34,256 bases of DNA from CAYURR01 sp964446745. GTDB taxonomy: Bacteria > Bacillota > Clostridia > Lachnospirales > WQUN01. The position numbers were made by a program, and so were the translations under genes. Shown here in pieces: positions 15,652 to 23,513 of this stretch; position 1 is the first letter of the stretch; each line of letters opens with the position of its first letter. Below the pieces are notes generated by a model. That model was not told where the DNA came from. It saw nothing but the letters and a program-made list of their open reading frames with translations, and searched no databases. The DNA lies in the NCBI GenBank assembly GCA_964446745.1, contig CAYURR010000011.1, positions 1 through 34,256 on the forward strand, read 5' to 3'.

Positions 15652-18075
15652 TTATTTCAACATTTCAATAAACTTAACAGGATTAATAAACTTTACATTG
15701 TCTTTTATATATGCGCTTTCGTATAAAACATCCAACATCTGCTGCCCGGTATATTCCGGGTGTAGCTCAAAGCCCAGGGTCAAGACCCCTGCGGCGTAAG
15801 GTATAGCCCAGCTTAAACCGCCTTCTCCGTTATATGTATAGGAACACAAGCCTTCATTGTACTCCTCTGCCACTGTACGGCGTGAGCCGGGTGCAATGAT
15901 ATGATCAGAAACAAATGCCTCGTCTCTGCTTGGAAATCCGGAGCGCATTTTTTCTACATTTTCAGGGTCATCAAGGTCATAGTAGCCCGGGCCGATGATA
16001 CCGTTATCCTCTGTACAATCCAACACGATAATACCCGCATCCCTTGCTCTCTTTACGCTTTCATCCCAAAGGTTAGTGTTCTTTGTAAATGGAGAACCAG
16101 GGCCTGAAGGTGCTGCCGAGACCGAAACAACACGGATTTTGTCCCCTTCAGGTAGCTTTTCGTTTTCTTCTATAATCCAGTCCAGAGACTGGGCGTAAGT
16201 AGTGGCGTCTCCTGTCCAGCTCATTGCAGCGGCGTAATATAGTTTTGCACCCGGTGCGGTACCGTTATTTTCGCCAACCAAAAGACTTGCTACAGCAGGC
16301 CCATGCATACTGCTTTTAGAATCCGGAGATAGATCCAAGTAGCTTTCGATCTTTCCCGCAAACTCCGGATGATCCTGATACATGGGCTGATCGATGATCG
16401 CAACACGTACCCCTTTACCGGTAATGCCCGCCTCATGTATGCTGCGAATCCCCAGGCCGGGGTTTTTGCCCATATCCATTAACTGCTCGGGGGTCAGGTC
16501 ATTGGGCATCTCCTGCTTGTCGGGAAATAGTGTATGTTCGTTGAAGCTTAGGGATATGAGCATATCCCTTGTGATGCCTTTTTCATCTGTGAGATCCCCT
16601 GGGAAATTATGTAACCTTCTTACGTCCATATAGCTTTTCAATGGCCCATCAGGTTTGTTCTTGACACTATACGGATCACTGTAATCTATTCCGTCATACT
16701 GGTATACAACTGTGGATCCCGCGGATAACTCGTTCAATACGTTTACGAAAACCCACGCGGATTTATCGGAATTTGCTTCACTAATTTTTAAGGCGAGTGA
16801 TGCGGAGTCCGGCTGCTGACCTTCGGATGCAATCAACGCTTCTATTTTGTCGTTGCTGACAAATACTTCAACGGCATTATTGCCTGCTTTTATTTCATTC
16901 TTGTCTGAAGCTGCATAAATATCACCGTTGGACGGATTGGACAATTCGTATTCCCCATCAAAACCGGTGTCAATGTCAAACTCAAATGCGTATCCTTTAT
17001 CTTGTACGTTGCAAACTATGTTGTTTACTCGGATGTCTGCACCCTCGGACATCATTGCAAATATACCGTCATATTTAGACTCCACCGGTTCTTTGGGAGC
17101 TTTTGTCATAAGGCAGGCGCTTAGTCCGAATACCGCAAACACACATACAATGACCACCCAAAAGGCCGGTCGCTTATAATTCAAAATATTTTTGATACGT
17201 GCCTTAACGCCGGTTTCACTAAAAGCAATGGGAGCCGGAGCAATGGAACCTATAGAAGCCAACGAGAGTAAGGATTGTGAATATTGCTTTTTTATCCCCC
17301 CCATGGTGTTCATCATCTTGCCGATTACTGCCTCGTCACAAGACATTTCCATATCCCGGCACATGAGGGTAAAGGCAATCCAGGCCAGGGGATTGAACCA
17401 ATGGATGCATACGGTTATAAATGCAGCAACTCGGACGATGTGATCCAAACGCCTGATGTGGGTCTGTTCGTGCAGGCATATGTAGGCATGTTCACCATCG
17501 TTTATTTCCGCTGGCATATAGGGCAGATATATTTTGGGAGCAAATAAACCCATTACAAAAGGCGAAGGGATCCCCGCGCAGCTGTATATGTTTTTTTCAA
17601 TCCATTGGCTGTTGGCTGTTTTACGTTTTAGTACAAGTGATGACAACACGCCGTAGATAAGCATTAGCGCCGTTCCCGTAAGCCAAATGCCTGTTAATAC
17701 CGACAGCAACGAAAATGATTTAACCGATCCGGTTGTAAGCGTTTGTTCTTGGGAGCTTTGCAGAGAGTTTCCTGCTCTGTTGTCTTGAATTTCTTGGCTC
17801 GACTGTATGCCGACATCTGTTTTACTTTGCGAGGACAAAAAATTCCCGAAATTAAATTGTGCCGGTATGGGGTTATCTATAAAGTTTGAATATTGCGGTA
17901 CCCCTTTTACCTCTATGTACAACGGGCAGAGCAATCGAAAAAATACTACCGACCACAAAAGATAAGAGTAAACCTTCGGAGCCTTTTTTAAGGGAATACG
18001 TGCCAGTACCACCACCAGTGCTGCGATACCTCCGGCCAAGCTCATTTTCAATATTTCAGTGAAAACACCTGTCAT
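15652..18075 (-). CDS. BlaR1-like M56 metallopeptidase fused to a subtilisin (S8) domain
   Basis: The 807-residue protein begins as a BlaR1/MecR1-type membrane protease: four predicted membrane segments (about 8-27, 35-54, 121-148, 303-323), the zinc motif HEQTH (202-206), HWFNP and EMSCDEAV. After the last membrane segment comes an extracytoplasmic region of about 220 residues and then, from about 545, a subtilase domain with all three catalytic residues in order: D562 (VAIIDQ), H591 (MHGPAVASLLVG) and S755 (GLSWAIPYAAG); N691 may be the oxyanion Asn. In classic BlaR1 this place holds a beta-lactam-binding penicillin-binding domain. The ATG shares one base with the stop of the upstream BlaI gene (TAATG). 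M56 cleavage of the partner repressor is inferred; the subtilase could be sensor or effector. Confidence 0.85.
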   Translation of the reverse strand: MTGVFTEILKMSLAGGIAALVVVLARIPLKKAPKVYSYLLWSVVFFRLLCPLYIEVKGVPQYSNFIDNPIPAQFNFGNFLSSQSKTDVGIQSSQEIQDNRAGNSLQSSQEQTLTTGSVKSFSLLSVLTGIWLTGTALMLIYGVLSSLVLKRKTANSQWIEKNIYSCAGIPSPFVMGLFAPKIYLPYMPAEINDGEHAYICLHEQTHIRRLDHIVRVAAFITVCIHWFNPLAWIAFTLMCRDMEMSCDEAVIGKMMNTMGGIKKQYSQSLLSLASIGSIAPAPIAFSETGVKARIKNILNYKRPAFWVVIVCVFAVFGLSACLMTKAPKEPVESKYDGIFAMMSEGADIRVNNIVCNVQDKGYAFEFDIDTGFDGEYELSNPSNGDIYAASDKNEIKAGNNAVEVFVSNDKIEALIASEGQQPDSASLALKISEANSDKSAWVFVNVLNELSAGSTVVYQYDGIDYSDPYSVKNKPDGPLKSYMDVRRLHNFPGDLTDEKGITRDMLISLSFNEHTLFPDKQEMPNDLTPEQLMDMGKNPGLGIRSIHEAGITGKGVRVAIIDQPMYQDHPEFAGKIESYLDLSPDSKSSMHGPAVASLLVGENNGTAPGAKLYYAAAMSWTGDATTYAQSLDWIIEENEKLPEGDKIRVVSVSAAPSGPGSPFTKNTNLWDESVKRARDAGIIVLDCTEDNGIIGPGYYDLDDPENVEKMRSGFPSRDEAFVSDHIIAPGSRRTVAEEYNEGLCSYTYNGEGGLSWAIPYAAGVLTLGFELHPEYTGQQMLDVLYESAYIKDNVKFINPVKFIEMLK

Positions 18076-18443
18076 TACACATCCTCCTCATATCGGTCGA
18101 TCATTTGTTTCAATTCCTCCGCTTGATTTTTCGTAAGCTTCTTTTCCCCCATAAATGCAGCGATAAATTGTGGCAATGAATTGTTAAAGAGCTTGCCTAA
18201 AAATTCGTTGCTTTCGTAATGCTGCACCTGCTCCTTTTTTACCAATGCTGTAACAGTGGCTTCATTGTTTTGTAAAATCCCCTTGTTGCAGAGTTTTTTA
18301 AGCACTGTGTAGGTGGTTGTGCGTTTCCAGTTTAACTGCTCCTCACACAGCCTTGCAAGCTGCGCAGAATGCATAGGCTCATGCTCCCAAACGATTTCCG
18401 CCAACTTATACTCAGCGTCAAATAATTTAAAATCTTGATCCAA
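18075..18443 (-). CDS. BlaI/MecI-family winged-helix repressor
   Basis: The 122-residue protein matches BlaI in length and layout: an N-terminal winged helix (about 6-75, with EYKLAEIVWEHEPMHSAQLA and WKRTTTYTVLKKLCNKGIL) and a C-terminal dimerisation helix region (about 80-122). Such repressors bind dyads near promoters until cleaved by their M56 partner, here the next gene. The start is TTG, with AAGGAGG seven bases upstream. It appears to have its own promoter, overlapped by a long palindrome, at 18478-18513. No beta-lactamase or PBP gene is nearby, so the signal need not be a beta-lactam. Confidence 0.88.
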   Translation of the reverse strand: MDQDFKLFDAEYKLAEIVWEHEPMHSAQLARLCEEQLNWKRTTTYTVLKKLCNKGILQNNEATVTALVKKEQVQHYESNEFLGKLFNNSLPQFIAAFMGEKKLTKNQAEELKQMIDRYEEDV

Positions 18444-18477
18444 TCTAAAGCCTCCTTGAATAATTCTTTTAAAAAAG

Positions 18478-18513
18478 CAAGGTCAGTCTATCTCAATAGA
18501 CTGACCTTGTCAA
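18478..18513 (-). promoter_or_regulatory. palindrome combining terminator, blaI-type promoter and probable operator
   Basis: The arms CAAGGTCAGTCTAT (18478-18491) and ATAGACTGACCTTG (18496-18509) are perfect over 14 bases with a 4-base loop. On the minus strand the hairpin is followed by C and six T, a textbook terminator for the ABC operon, whose last codons and stop (18488-18490) lie inside it. The same DNA carries TTGACA (18508-18513), 17 bases, then TAGACT (18485-18490), a promoter giving a start near 18478 for the BlaI gene. The dyad over the spacer and -10 is where a BlaI repressor would bind, although it lacks the TACA/TGTA core of known Bla boxes. Confidence 0.7.
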
Positions 18514-19198
18514 TAAAAAATATCATCAACCACACAACGCATACTATCGCACCGATCACAATTGTCGGCAACGACACCCCATCCATGATAATCCTACCTA
18601 TCCAATATGACGGCAGAAACGCCGATGCGTATGCAACCGGCTTTGGTGCAAACCAAACCAAAACCACGCCTATCTGGTAGATACTCATGATCCTTGACAA
18701 TGCAAGGCCCTCAATTCGATTGCCTGCTAACGATACCAACGCCATAGCCATCACAATACCGCTCAGCGCACTCACCAGTGATGCGGTTACAATCGTAAGC
18801 ATTGACAGCCCCGAGATATTAAAGATTGCGGTTATAGCCACCGTCATACAAAACGCCCACAATATCGGCAGGCCTATACGCGCGGTCAGATAGCTATGCC
18901 CACCCGCCGGGGATATTTGATAGAATGCCACGATCCCCTCGTCTTTCTCCTCGAGCATCAGGAACGCGGATATCATTGCGGTAAACATTGGTGTCAGGCA
19001 TATCAACAGTGCATCCATGAAGCCATACCACGGTGATAACGTAAAAGACAGCCGATCGATCAAAATATCGTTTACAATCGGGACTACGAATTTGAACAAA
19101 CAACCGATCAACACCGGAGCAGGCAGCAGCACCAGTAGCATACCGTCACGCGTGATTTGTCTAAGCCCAATCTTGAACAACCTCAATATCTGTATCAT
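18488..19198 (-). CDS. ABC transporter permease subunit (second of pair)
   Basis: A 236-residue protein with about six membrane segments, including a re-entrant-like PAPVLIGCLFKF near the start, SPWYGFMDALLICLTPMFTAMISAFLMLEEKDEG, and hydrophobic helices to the end. The EEKDEG(I/L) segment after the second helix recurs as EKEEGLHKFWAISPL in its partner, so the two permeases are homologous. The ATG at 19198 overlaps the upstream stop (ATGA); a longer frame to 19342 lies inside the neighbour and is rejected. It probably exports a toxic small molecule together with the ATPase at 19893-20756. The last codons form part of the terminator hairpin. Confidence 0.8.
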   Translation of the reverse strand: MIQILRLFKIGLRQITRDGMLLVLLPAPVLIGCLFKFVVPIVNDILIDRLSFTLSPWYGFMDALLICLTPMFTAMISAFLMLEEKDEGIVAFYQISPAGGHSYLTARIGLPILWAFCMTVAITAIFNISGLSMLTIVTASLVSALSGIVMAMALVSLAGNRIEGLALSRIMSIYQIGVVLVWFAPKPVAYASAFLPSYWIGRIIMDGVSLPTIVIGAIVCVVWLMIFFIDKVSLLR

Positions 19199-19905
19199 GC
19201 CACACCACTTTCCATCTGCAACGCGCGCGGGATGCGTCCCTGCGCCAGCACGAGCGCAATAGCCAGCCACAGCATTAACACTACATATGACATTACTCCG
19301 ACACCGTCGGTCATACCGATTGAACCTCCGATGATACGCCACAGCGCCATGCTGGGCAATATTTCTAATATCGGATGTGTAATGCCGAACGCGGCCAGCA
19401 CCGGCGGGACTGTCATAAGCACCTCGAGCGGCGACACGAGCAGCATATAATGATTTACGCTACGCGCCCGGGACGCGACGGTCATGCCGAGTATAGTAAA
19501 GATAATCGAACCGACAAACACACAGGCCGATAACGCGATATAATTTATTCCTCTACCCCATAACCCAACCAACACAATAACATACGCCGCCACAGTAGAG
19601 ATTACAGCCAGCGAAACGGCCTTTGACATGATGTACTCGATGGGCTTGAGCGGTGAAATGGCCCAAAATTTGTGCAAGCCCTCCTCTTTTTCGAGCAGCC
19701 ATATACCCCCGATGAAGAAGCTGCCGAGCATCGCAGGATCGGTCAATACGATCACGGAAGCCACCGGCCTTTTATATGCCTCAGGGCAAATCAATAGCAC
19801 GATGGCATACAACGTCGTGAAGAATGCATACAGGAAATAAAAGCCATACTTGAACTGGAAACGGATATCGTTTTTGAGTGCGGAAACGAACCTCATTGTA
19901 GGCAC
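19195..19905 (-). CDS. ABC transporter permease subunit (first of pair)
   Basis: A 236-residue protein with six predicted membrane segments, the same length as its partner downstream. N-terminal ALKNDIRFQFKYGFY resembles ABC-2 type permeases, and the layout of TetR, ATPase and two short permeases resembles the M. tuberculosis Rv2686c-Rv2688c drug exporter and similar clostridial operons annotated as fluoroquinolone exporters. The substrate is unknown. It overlaps the ATPase gene by 13 bases and the next permease by 4, so translation is coupled. Confidence 0.82.
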   Translation of the reverse strand: MPTMRFVSALKNDIRFQFKYGFYFLYAFFTTLYAIVLLICPEAYKRPVASVIVLTDPAMLGSFFIGGIWLLEKEEGLHKFWAISPLKPIEYIMSKAVSLAVISTVAAYVIVLVGLWGRGINYIALSACVFVGSIIFTILGMTVASRARSVNHYMLLVSPLEVLMTVPPVLAAFGITHPILEILPSMALWRIIGGSIGMTDGVGVMSYVVLMLWLAIALVLAQGRIPRALQMESGVA

Positions 19906-20756
19906 CTACCCGTCAACGAGATAAACACATCCTCCAACGACTGCTCCTTTGAGTGAATGCTCTTGATCGCTCCTTCCGAGAGCGCGGTCTGAAAATCCGC
20001 TGATCTGCCGAGCTCGGATAACAAGCAAGTATGCTCCACTTCGCGCCCGTTTGTAGCTGTACGGTAAACTACCTGCGTATCCGCTCCGCTCTGTCTGAGC
20101 GCATGCGGTGTATCCATAGCCTGTATCCTGCCGTCTACAATGAATGCCACACGGTCGCATAGCTCCTCTGCATCATGCATGTTATGGGTAGTCAAAATGA
20201 TCGTTGTACCCATGGCTTTGCGTTCCAACACCATGTCCTTTAATATCCTCGCGTTTGTGGGATCGAGCCCACTCGTAGGCTCATCCAGAAACATCAACTC
20301 CGGATTGTTCAGCAAACAACGCGCAAATCCGAGCCGCATCTTCATACCCTTTGATAATCCGCTTACTTTCTTGTCGGCATCGTTATATAGCCCGACCTGT
20401 TTCAGCAGTTCCATCGGATCGGCTGTTTTGACCGAGTATAGCGATGCAAAATACCGCAGATTTTCAATCGCTGTAAATTTCGAGTAGAAGTTCGGGAATT
20501 CGAAATCTACCCCTATCCTCTCATAGTATCCGTTTGTCCTGTTTTTTATCTCGCTACCGAACACATGCACCGAACCGCGATAGTCCCGCAGCACCCCTGT
20601 CAATATGCGCTGCATCGTGCTTTTACCCGCCCCGGACGGACCCAGAAAGCCGAATATTTCGCCGGGCTTTACATCAAAACCTATCTCGTGAATGGTATCC
20701 GCCTTCGCAGCTGGATACTTATAACACACATCCTGCACATTAATCATTTCTGTCAC
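19893..20756 (-). CDS. ABC transporter ATP-binding protein
   Basis: The 287-residue ATPase has Walker A GPSGAGKST (39-47), signature VSGLSKGMKMRLGFA, Walker B LMFLDEPTSGLDP and the H-loop TTHNMHD, then a C-terminal extension of about 70 residues typical of ABC-2 drug exporters. The GTG start (20756) has AAAGGAG seven bases upstream; an ATG at 20747 with AGGTG is an alternative. It overlaps the TetR gene by 17 bases and the first permease by 13. Confidence 0.92.
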   Translation of the reverse strand: MTEMINVQDVCYKYPAAKADTIHEIGFDVKPGEIFGFLGPSGAGKSTMQRILTGVLRDYRGSVHVFGSEIKNRTNGYYERIGVDFEFPNFYSKFTAIENLRYFASLYSVKTADPMELLKQVGLYNDADKKVSGLSKGMKMRLGFARCLLNNPELMFLDEPTSGLDPTNARILKDMVLERKAMGTTIILTTHNMHDAEELCDRVAFIVDGRIQAMDTPHALRQSGADTQVVYRTATNGREVEHTCLLSELGRSADFQTALSEGAIKSIHSKEQSLEDVFISLTGRCLQ

Positions 20757-21336
20757 CTACGATCTCCTTTAATACACCGTCCAACATAATATCCATTACG
20801 GCGCTGCTTCCTTCAAGCCATTCCTTTTGCATGCTCAGAAAACTAACCGCCAATGCCTGCAAAACCTTAGCAGCGATCTCTATGCCGCATTTGAAATGCA
20901 CGCCGTACGCCTGCAGCCGCTCCAGTTCGTAGCTATCGTCTTTCGTATGAGCCGCTATCAATTCGGGTGGCAGCTTACGATAAAGGTATTCGATCGTCTC
21001 GCCATCCGTTTGCTTCAGGATCGGGTATTGTCCGAGCCGGGATAGCATCCATATGAAACACTGTTTCATCAAATCTATCGGCGGCAATGATCGGTGCTCG
21101 GACAAGAACTCCTCCATCTCATCTCGAAGCCTCTGCTGCAGCCTCTCCAAGATATCAAAATACAGACACTCCTTGTTTTCATAAAATGCGTAAAACGATC
21201 CCTTCGCAATCCCCGCAGCCTTTACCAGATCATCCACCGTGACCTTTTTGATACCGTGCTGCGAAAACAACCGCTCACCCTCAGCATATAGTTTGTCCTG
21301 TATGATCGTCTTTTCGTTGACGTTAAATTTGGGCAT
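20740..21336 (-). CDS. TetR/AcrR-family transcriptional regulator
   Basis: The 198-residue protein has the TetR helix-turn-helix at about 27-48 (TVDDLVKAAGIAKGSFYAFYENKECLY) and a ligand-binding C-terminal domain. It is the first gene of a four-gene operon with an ABC exporter, so it probably represses its own operon until an exported compound binds. A perfect 11-bp inverted repeat just downstream of its promoter (21359-21389) is the likely operator. Confidence 0.92.
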   Translation of the reverse strand: MPKFNVNEKTIIQDKLYAEGERLFSQHGIKKVTVDDLVKAAGIAKGSFYAFYENKECLYFDILERLQQRLRDEMEEFLSEHRSLPPIDLMKQCFIWMLSRLGQYPILKQTDGETIEYLYRKLPPELIAAHTKDDSYELERLQAYGVHFKCGIEIAAKVLQALAVSFLSMQKEWLEGSSAVMDIMLDGVLKEIVGDRND

Positions 21337-21358
21337 GGATTAATATTCCTTTCTAGGT

Positions 21359-21419
21359 TATATGACTAATTTTATTTTTTAGTCATATAGATCATAACTG
21401 AGTATGCCTAATATGTCAA
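21359..21419 (-). promoter_or_regulatory. promoter and TetR operator of the ABC exporter operon
   Basis: On the minus strand TTGACA (21414-21419), 17 bases, TATGAT (21391-21396) form a strong promoter. The transcript start, near 21384, falls in an inverted repeat: TATATGACTAA (21359-21369) and TTAGTCATATA (21379-21389), 11 perfect base pairs with a 9-base spacer. A bound TetR dimer would block initiation. Confidence 0.8.
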
Positions 21420-21557
21420 GTGTACTTGATCAGTCGAGTCTTAGAGCAATCGCGTCGGAAGCATTTTGACGATTATTGAGACTTGTGATATATTTCATAG
21501 GAACATTCATCAGTATTATTTGTGTGACTCTGTTGTTAAGGCTGGGGGGGTATGTCG

Positions 21558-22436
21558 ATGAACAAGAACTCTGTCTATGATATGAAATACGTCCGTATCC
21601 AAGGGCGAGAAACCGCATATAGAACCGGTATGCCTGTCGGTATTTTTGCAGCAGTACATCGTTTGAAACAAGCCGGGCTATTGACGGATGAGGAAAAGGC
21701 TATCTACAGCGAGATTGACGGTGTTTGGTTCCAAGAAAATCTGCCAAACCCTCCATTTTACACGGATGATAAACCCGGTAAGCCTATTACATGGTTTAAA
21801 ACAGCAACCGCAGGATTTATGGTCGAAAAACTACAGCCACTCGTTGACATGCTTGAAAAATACGCAAAGCCCTATGATGTTGTATACACAAACTTTCCAG
21901 GTAGGATTGTTTATGAGGATGACTGGCAGGTTGCCGTTTACAGTGATAATGTCCCGGGACGTATCAGCGCGTTATCAACTGAGCATCTGCCTATGTACGC
22001 AAAGGTCATCCGTCAAAGCCACGCCACGGTGGCACGTGATTTCAACCTGACAATAGGCAACTGCCCCGGACACACAAGCTTTATCACCGATGGACAATTG
22101 GAGAGTAACATCAAGGATGGTTATCATACAATTGGCTACTTCTCTGATGGGAAGTTGGTCGGATTTGTTTCCCTTACCGGCATGGGCGATGGCGTGTATG
22201 AATTAAATCATTTGTCTGTGTTGCCTGAAATGCGTCATTTGGGGTATGGAAAAGCACTTTTAGAGTATTGCAAAGAAATGGTTAAGGAGCTCGGCGGAAA
22301 GAAGATCAACATCGGCATTATCGAAGAGAATATAAAATTAAAAGAGTGGTATACCGCTAATGGGTTTGTACACATAGAAACAAAAGAGTTTAAGCATCTG
22401 CCGTTTATAGTGGGCTATATGGAGTGGAGCCTATAA
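21558..22436 (+). CDS. two-domain GNAT-family N-acetyltransferase
   Basis: A 292-residue protein. Residues 1-130 form a compact domain (GMPVGIFAAVHRLKQAGLLT..., then PNPPFYTDDKPGKPITWFK) that I recall only as an uncharacterised small domain in clostridial proteins. Residues 140-292 are a GNAT fold with the acetyl-CoA loop LPEMRHLGYGKALLEY. The acceptor substrate is unknown. The ATG at 21558 is preferred over that at 21552, which directly abuts a G-run and leaves no spacing. It heads a + strand cluster with the DUF2284 and ATL-like genes (38-base gap to the next). Confidence 0.85.
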   Translation: MNKNSVYDMKYVRIQGRETAYRTGMPVGIFAAVHRLKQAGLLTDEEKAIYSEIDGVWFQENLPNPPFYTDDKPGKPITWFKTATAGFMVEKLQPLVDMLEKYAKPYDVVYTNFPGRIVYEDDWQVAVYSDNVPGRISALSTEHLPMYAKVIRQSHATVARDFNLTIGNCPGHTSFITDGQLESNIKDGYHTIGYFSDGKLVGFVSLTGMGDGVYELNHLSVLPEMRHLGYGKALLEYCKEMVKELGGKKINIGIIEENIKLKEWYTANGFVHIETKEFKHLPFIVGYMEWSL

Positions 22437-22474
22437 AAGCGAATACCGTTATAAAAACAAAAAAGGAGCATATT

Positions 22475-23005
22475 ATGCCAAACAAAACCGATAACCAAAG
22501 CAGTTTACAACAATACATAGACCTTGCAACCGAACTTGGTGCCCTACATACTGTGGAATTTGACATCAGCCAGATAGTATTTGAGCCGCGTACCATACTC
22601 AAGTGCATGTTCGGCTGTACAGATTGGGGCAAGGGACACACCTGTCCGAGCCGCCCGGGCGCGCCGTCTATTTTCGAGAGCATCGAGCTTTTCAAACGTT
22701 ACAAACGTGGCATCATCATCCATCATAACGATCAAAAGATGACACAGAAGATCAGCTATGAGATCGAGCGCAGGGCATTTTGTGATGGCTTTTACCTTGC
22801 GATGTCTCTATCAGACTGTGCACTATGTAAGACCTGCTGCGGCAGAAATGATAAGCCATGTGCCAATCCCCAAAAGGCACGCCCGGCATTCCACTCCATC
22901 GGTATAGATGTTTTTGCGACCGTGCGAGCCTTTGGACTGCCCCTCGAAACCCTCACAAACGAAGACGACACACAGAACTGGTATTCGGCTGTGTTTATTG
23001 ATTAG
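22475..23005 (+). CDS. DUF2284 Cys-rich putative metal-binding protein
   Basis: A 176-residue protein with the DUF2284 pattern: C44, C48 and C57 (KCMFGCTDWGKGHTCPSRPG) and a second set near the middle (DCALCKTCCGRNDKPCANP), likely to hold a metal or iron-sulfur centre. The biochemical role of the family is unknown. AAAGGAG lies seven bases before the ATG. The stop TAG is embedded in the ribosome site of the next gene, 10 bases apart, so the two are co-expressed. Confidence 0.88.
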   Translation: MPNKTDNQSSLQQYIDLATELGALHTVEFDISQIVFEPRTILKCMFGCTDWGKGHTCPSRPGAPSIFESIELFKRYKRGIIIHHNDQKMTQKISYEIERRAFCDGFYLAMSLSDCALCKTCCGRNDKPCANPQKARPAFHSIGIDVFATVRAFGLPLETLTNEDDTQNWYSAVFID

Positions 23006-23015
23006 GAGGATACAA

Positions 23016-23471
23016 ATGGCTAAGAAAACCTTTAATGAAAAGCTGAACAGCCCTGGGGATTTACCGAAAATAGCGGATTTGTCAAACAATCCAAAGTATA
23101 TGGAGCGCTATAAAACATGCACCATGCTCATCGCCGAACCCATGCAGTACAATGATGTAATAGCCCGTATTCCGTATAAAAAACTGACTACTACGGAACA
23201 TATCAGCAAATATCTGGCCGATCGCGCCGGTGCCGGTGTAACCTGCCCCATGACCGCCGGTATTTTTATTAAGCTCTGCGCTCATGCGGCCGTCGAACGC
23301 GGTGACACAGATTTTCCTTGGTGGCGGGTGTTGAAAGCGAAAGGTGAACTGAACCCCAAATACCCCGACGGGCAAAAGCAATTGCTCGAAGCTGATGGTT
23401 TTACCGTGGAGCAAAAGGGCCAGCGGCTTTTTGTAAAGGATTATGAAAGTAGCCTTTGGGAAATAGAATGA
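23016..23471 (+). CDS. MGMT-family, alkyltransferase-like (ATL) protein
   Basis: A 151-residue protein with the DNA-binding fold of O6-methylguanine-DNA methyltransferase: RIPYKKLTTTEHISKYL, the GVTCPMTAGIFIKL recognition region, and GELNPKYPDGQKQLLEADGF. Where the enzyme has PCHRV with the methyl-accepting Cys, this has PWWRV (101-105), with Trp at the Cys position. ATL proteins, which bind alkylated DNA and recruit repair but transfer no methyl group, carry the same Cys to Trp change. TTAGGAGGA precedes the ATG. A bidirectional terminator follows. Confidence 0.82.
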   Translation: MAKKTFNEKLNSPGDLPKIADLSNNPKYMERYKTCTMLIAEPMQYNDVIARIPYKKLTTTEHISKYLADRAGAGVTCPMTAGIFIKLCAHAAVERGDTDFPWWRVLKAKGELNPKYPDGQKQLLEADGFTVEQKGQRLFVKDYESSLWEIE

Positions 23472-23476
23472 CGTAC

Positions 23477-23513
23477 AAAAAAAGCGCGGGTGCTATTTGC
23501 CCGCGCTTTTTTT
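23477..23513. terminator. bidirectional intrinsic terminator
   Basis: Seven A, GCGCGGG (23484-23490), a 9-base loop, CCCGCGC (23500-23506) and seven T. It serves the ATL-like gene on the + strand and the BlaR1-like gene on the - strand, whose stop codon lies in the loop. Confidence 0.95.

Noticed and set aside
15652..18443. Beta-lactamase induction operon
   Set aside because: No beta-lactamase or penicillin-binding gene is nearby and the sensor carries a subtilase, so a beta-lactam signal is not supported.
19199..19342. 48-residue N-terminal extension of the second permease
   Set aside because: It overlaps the first permease gene and reads as charged, Arg/Ala/Gly-rich sequence; the ATGA-coupled start at 19198 opens with the permease helix.
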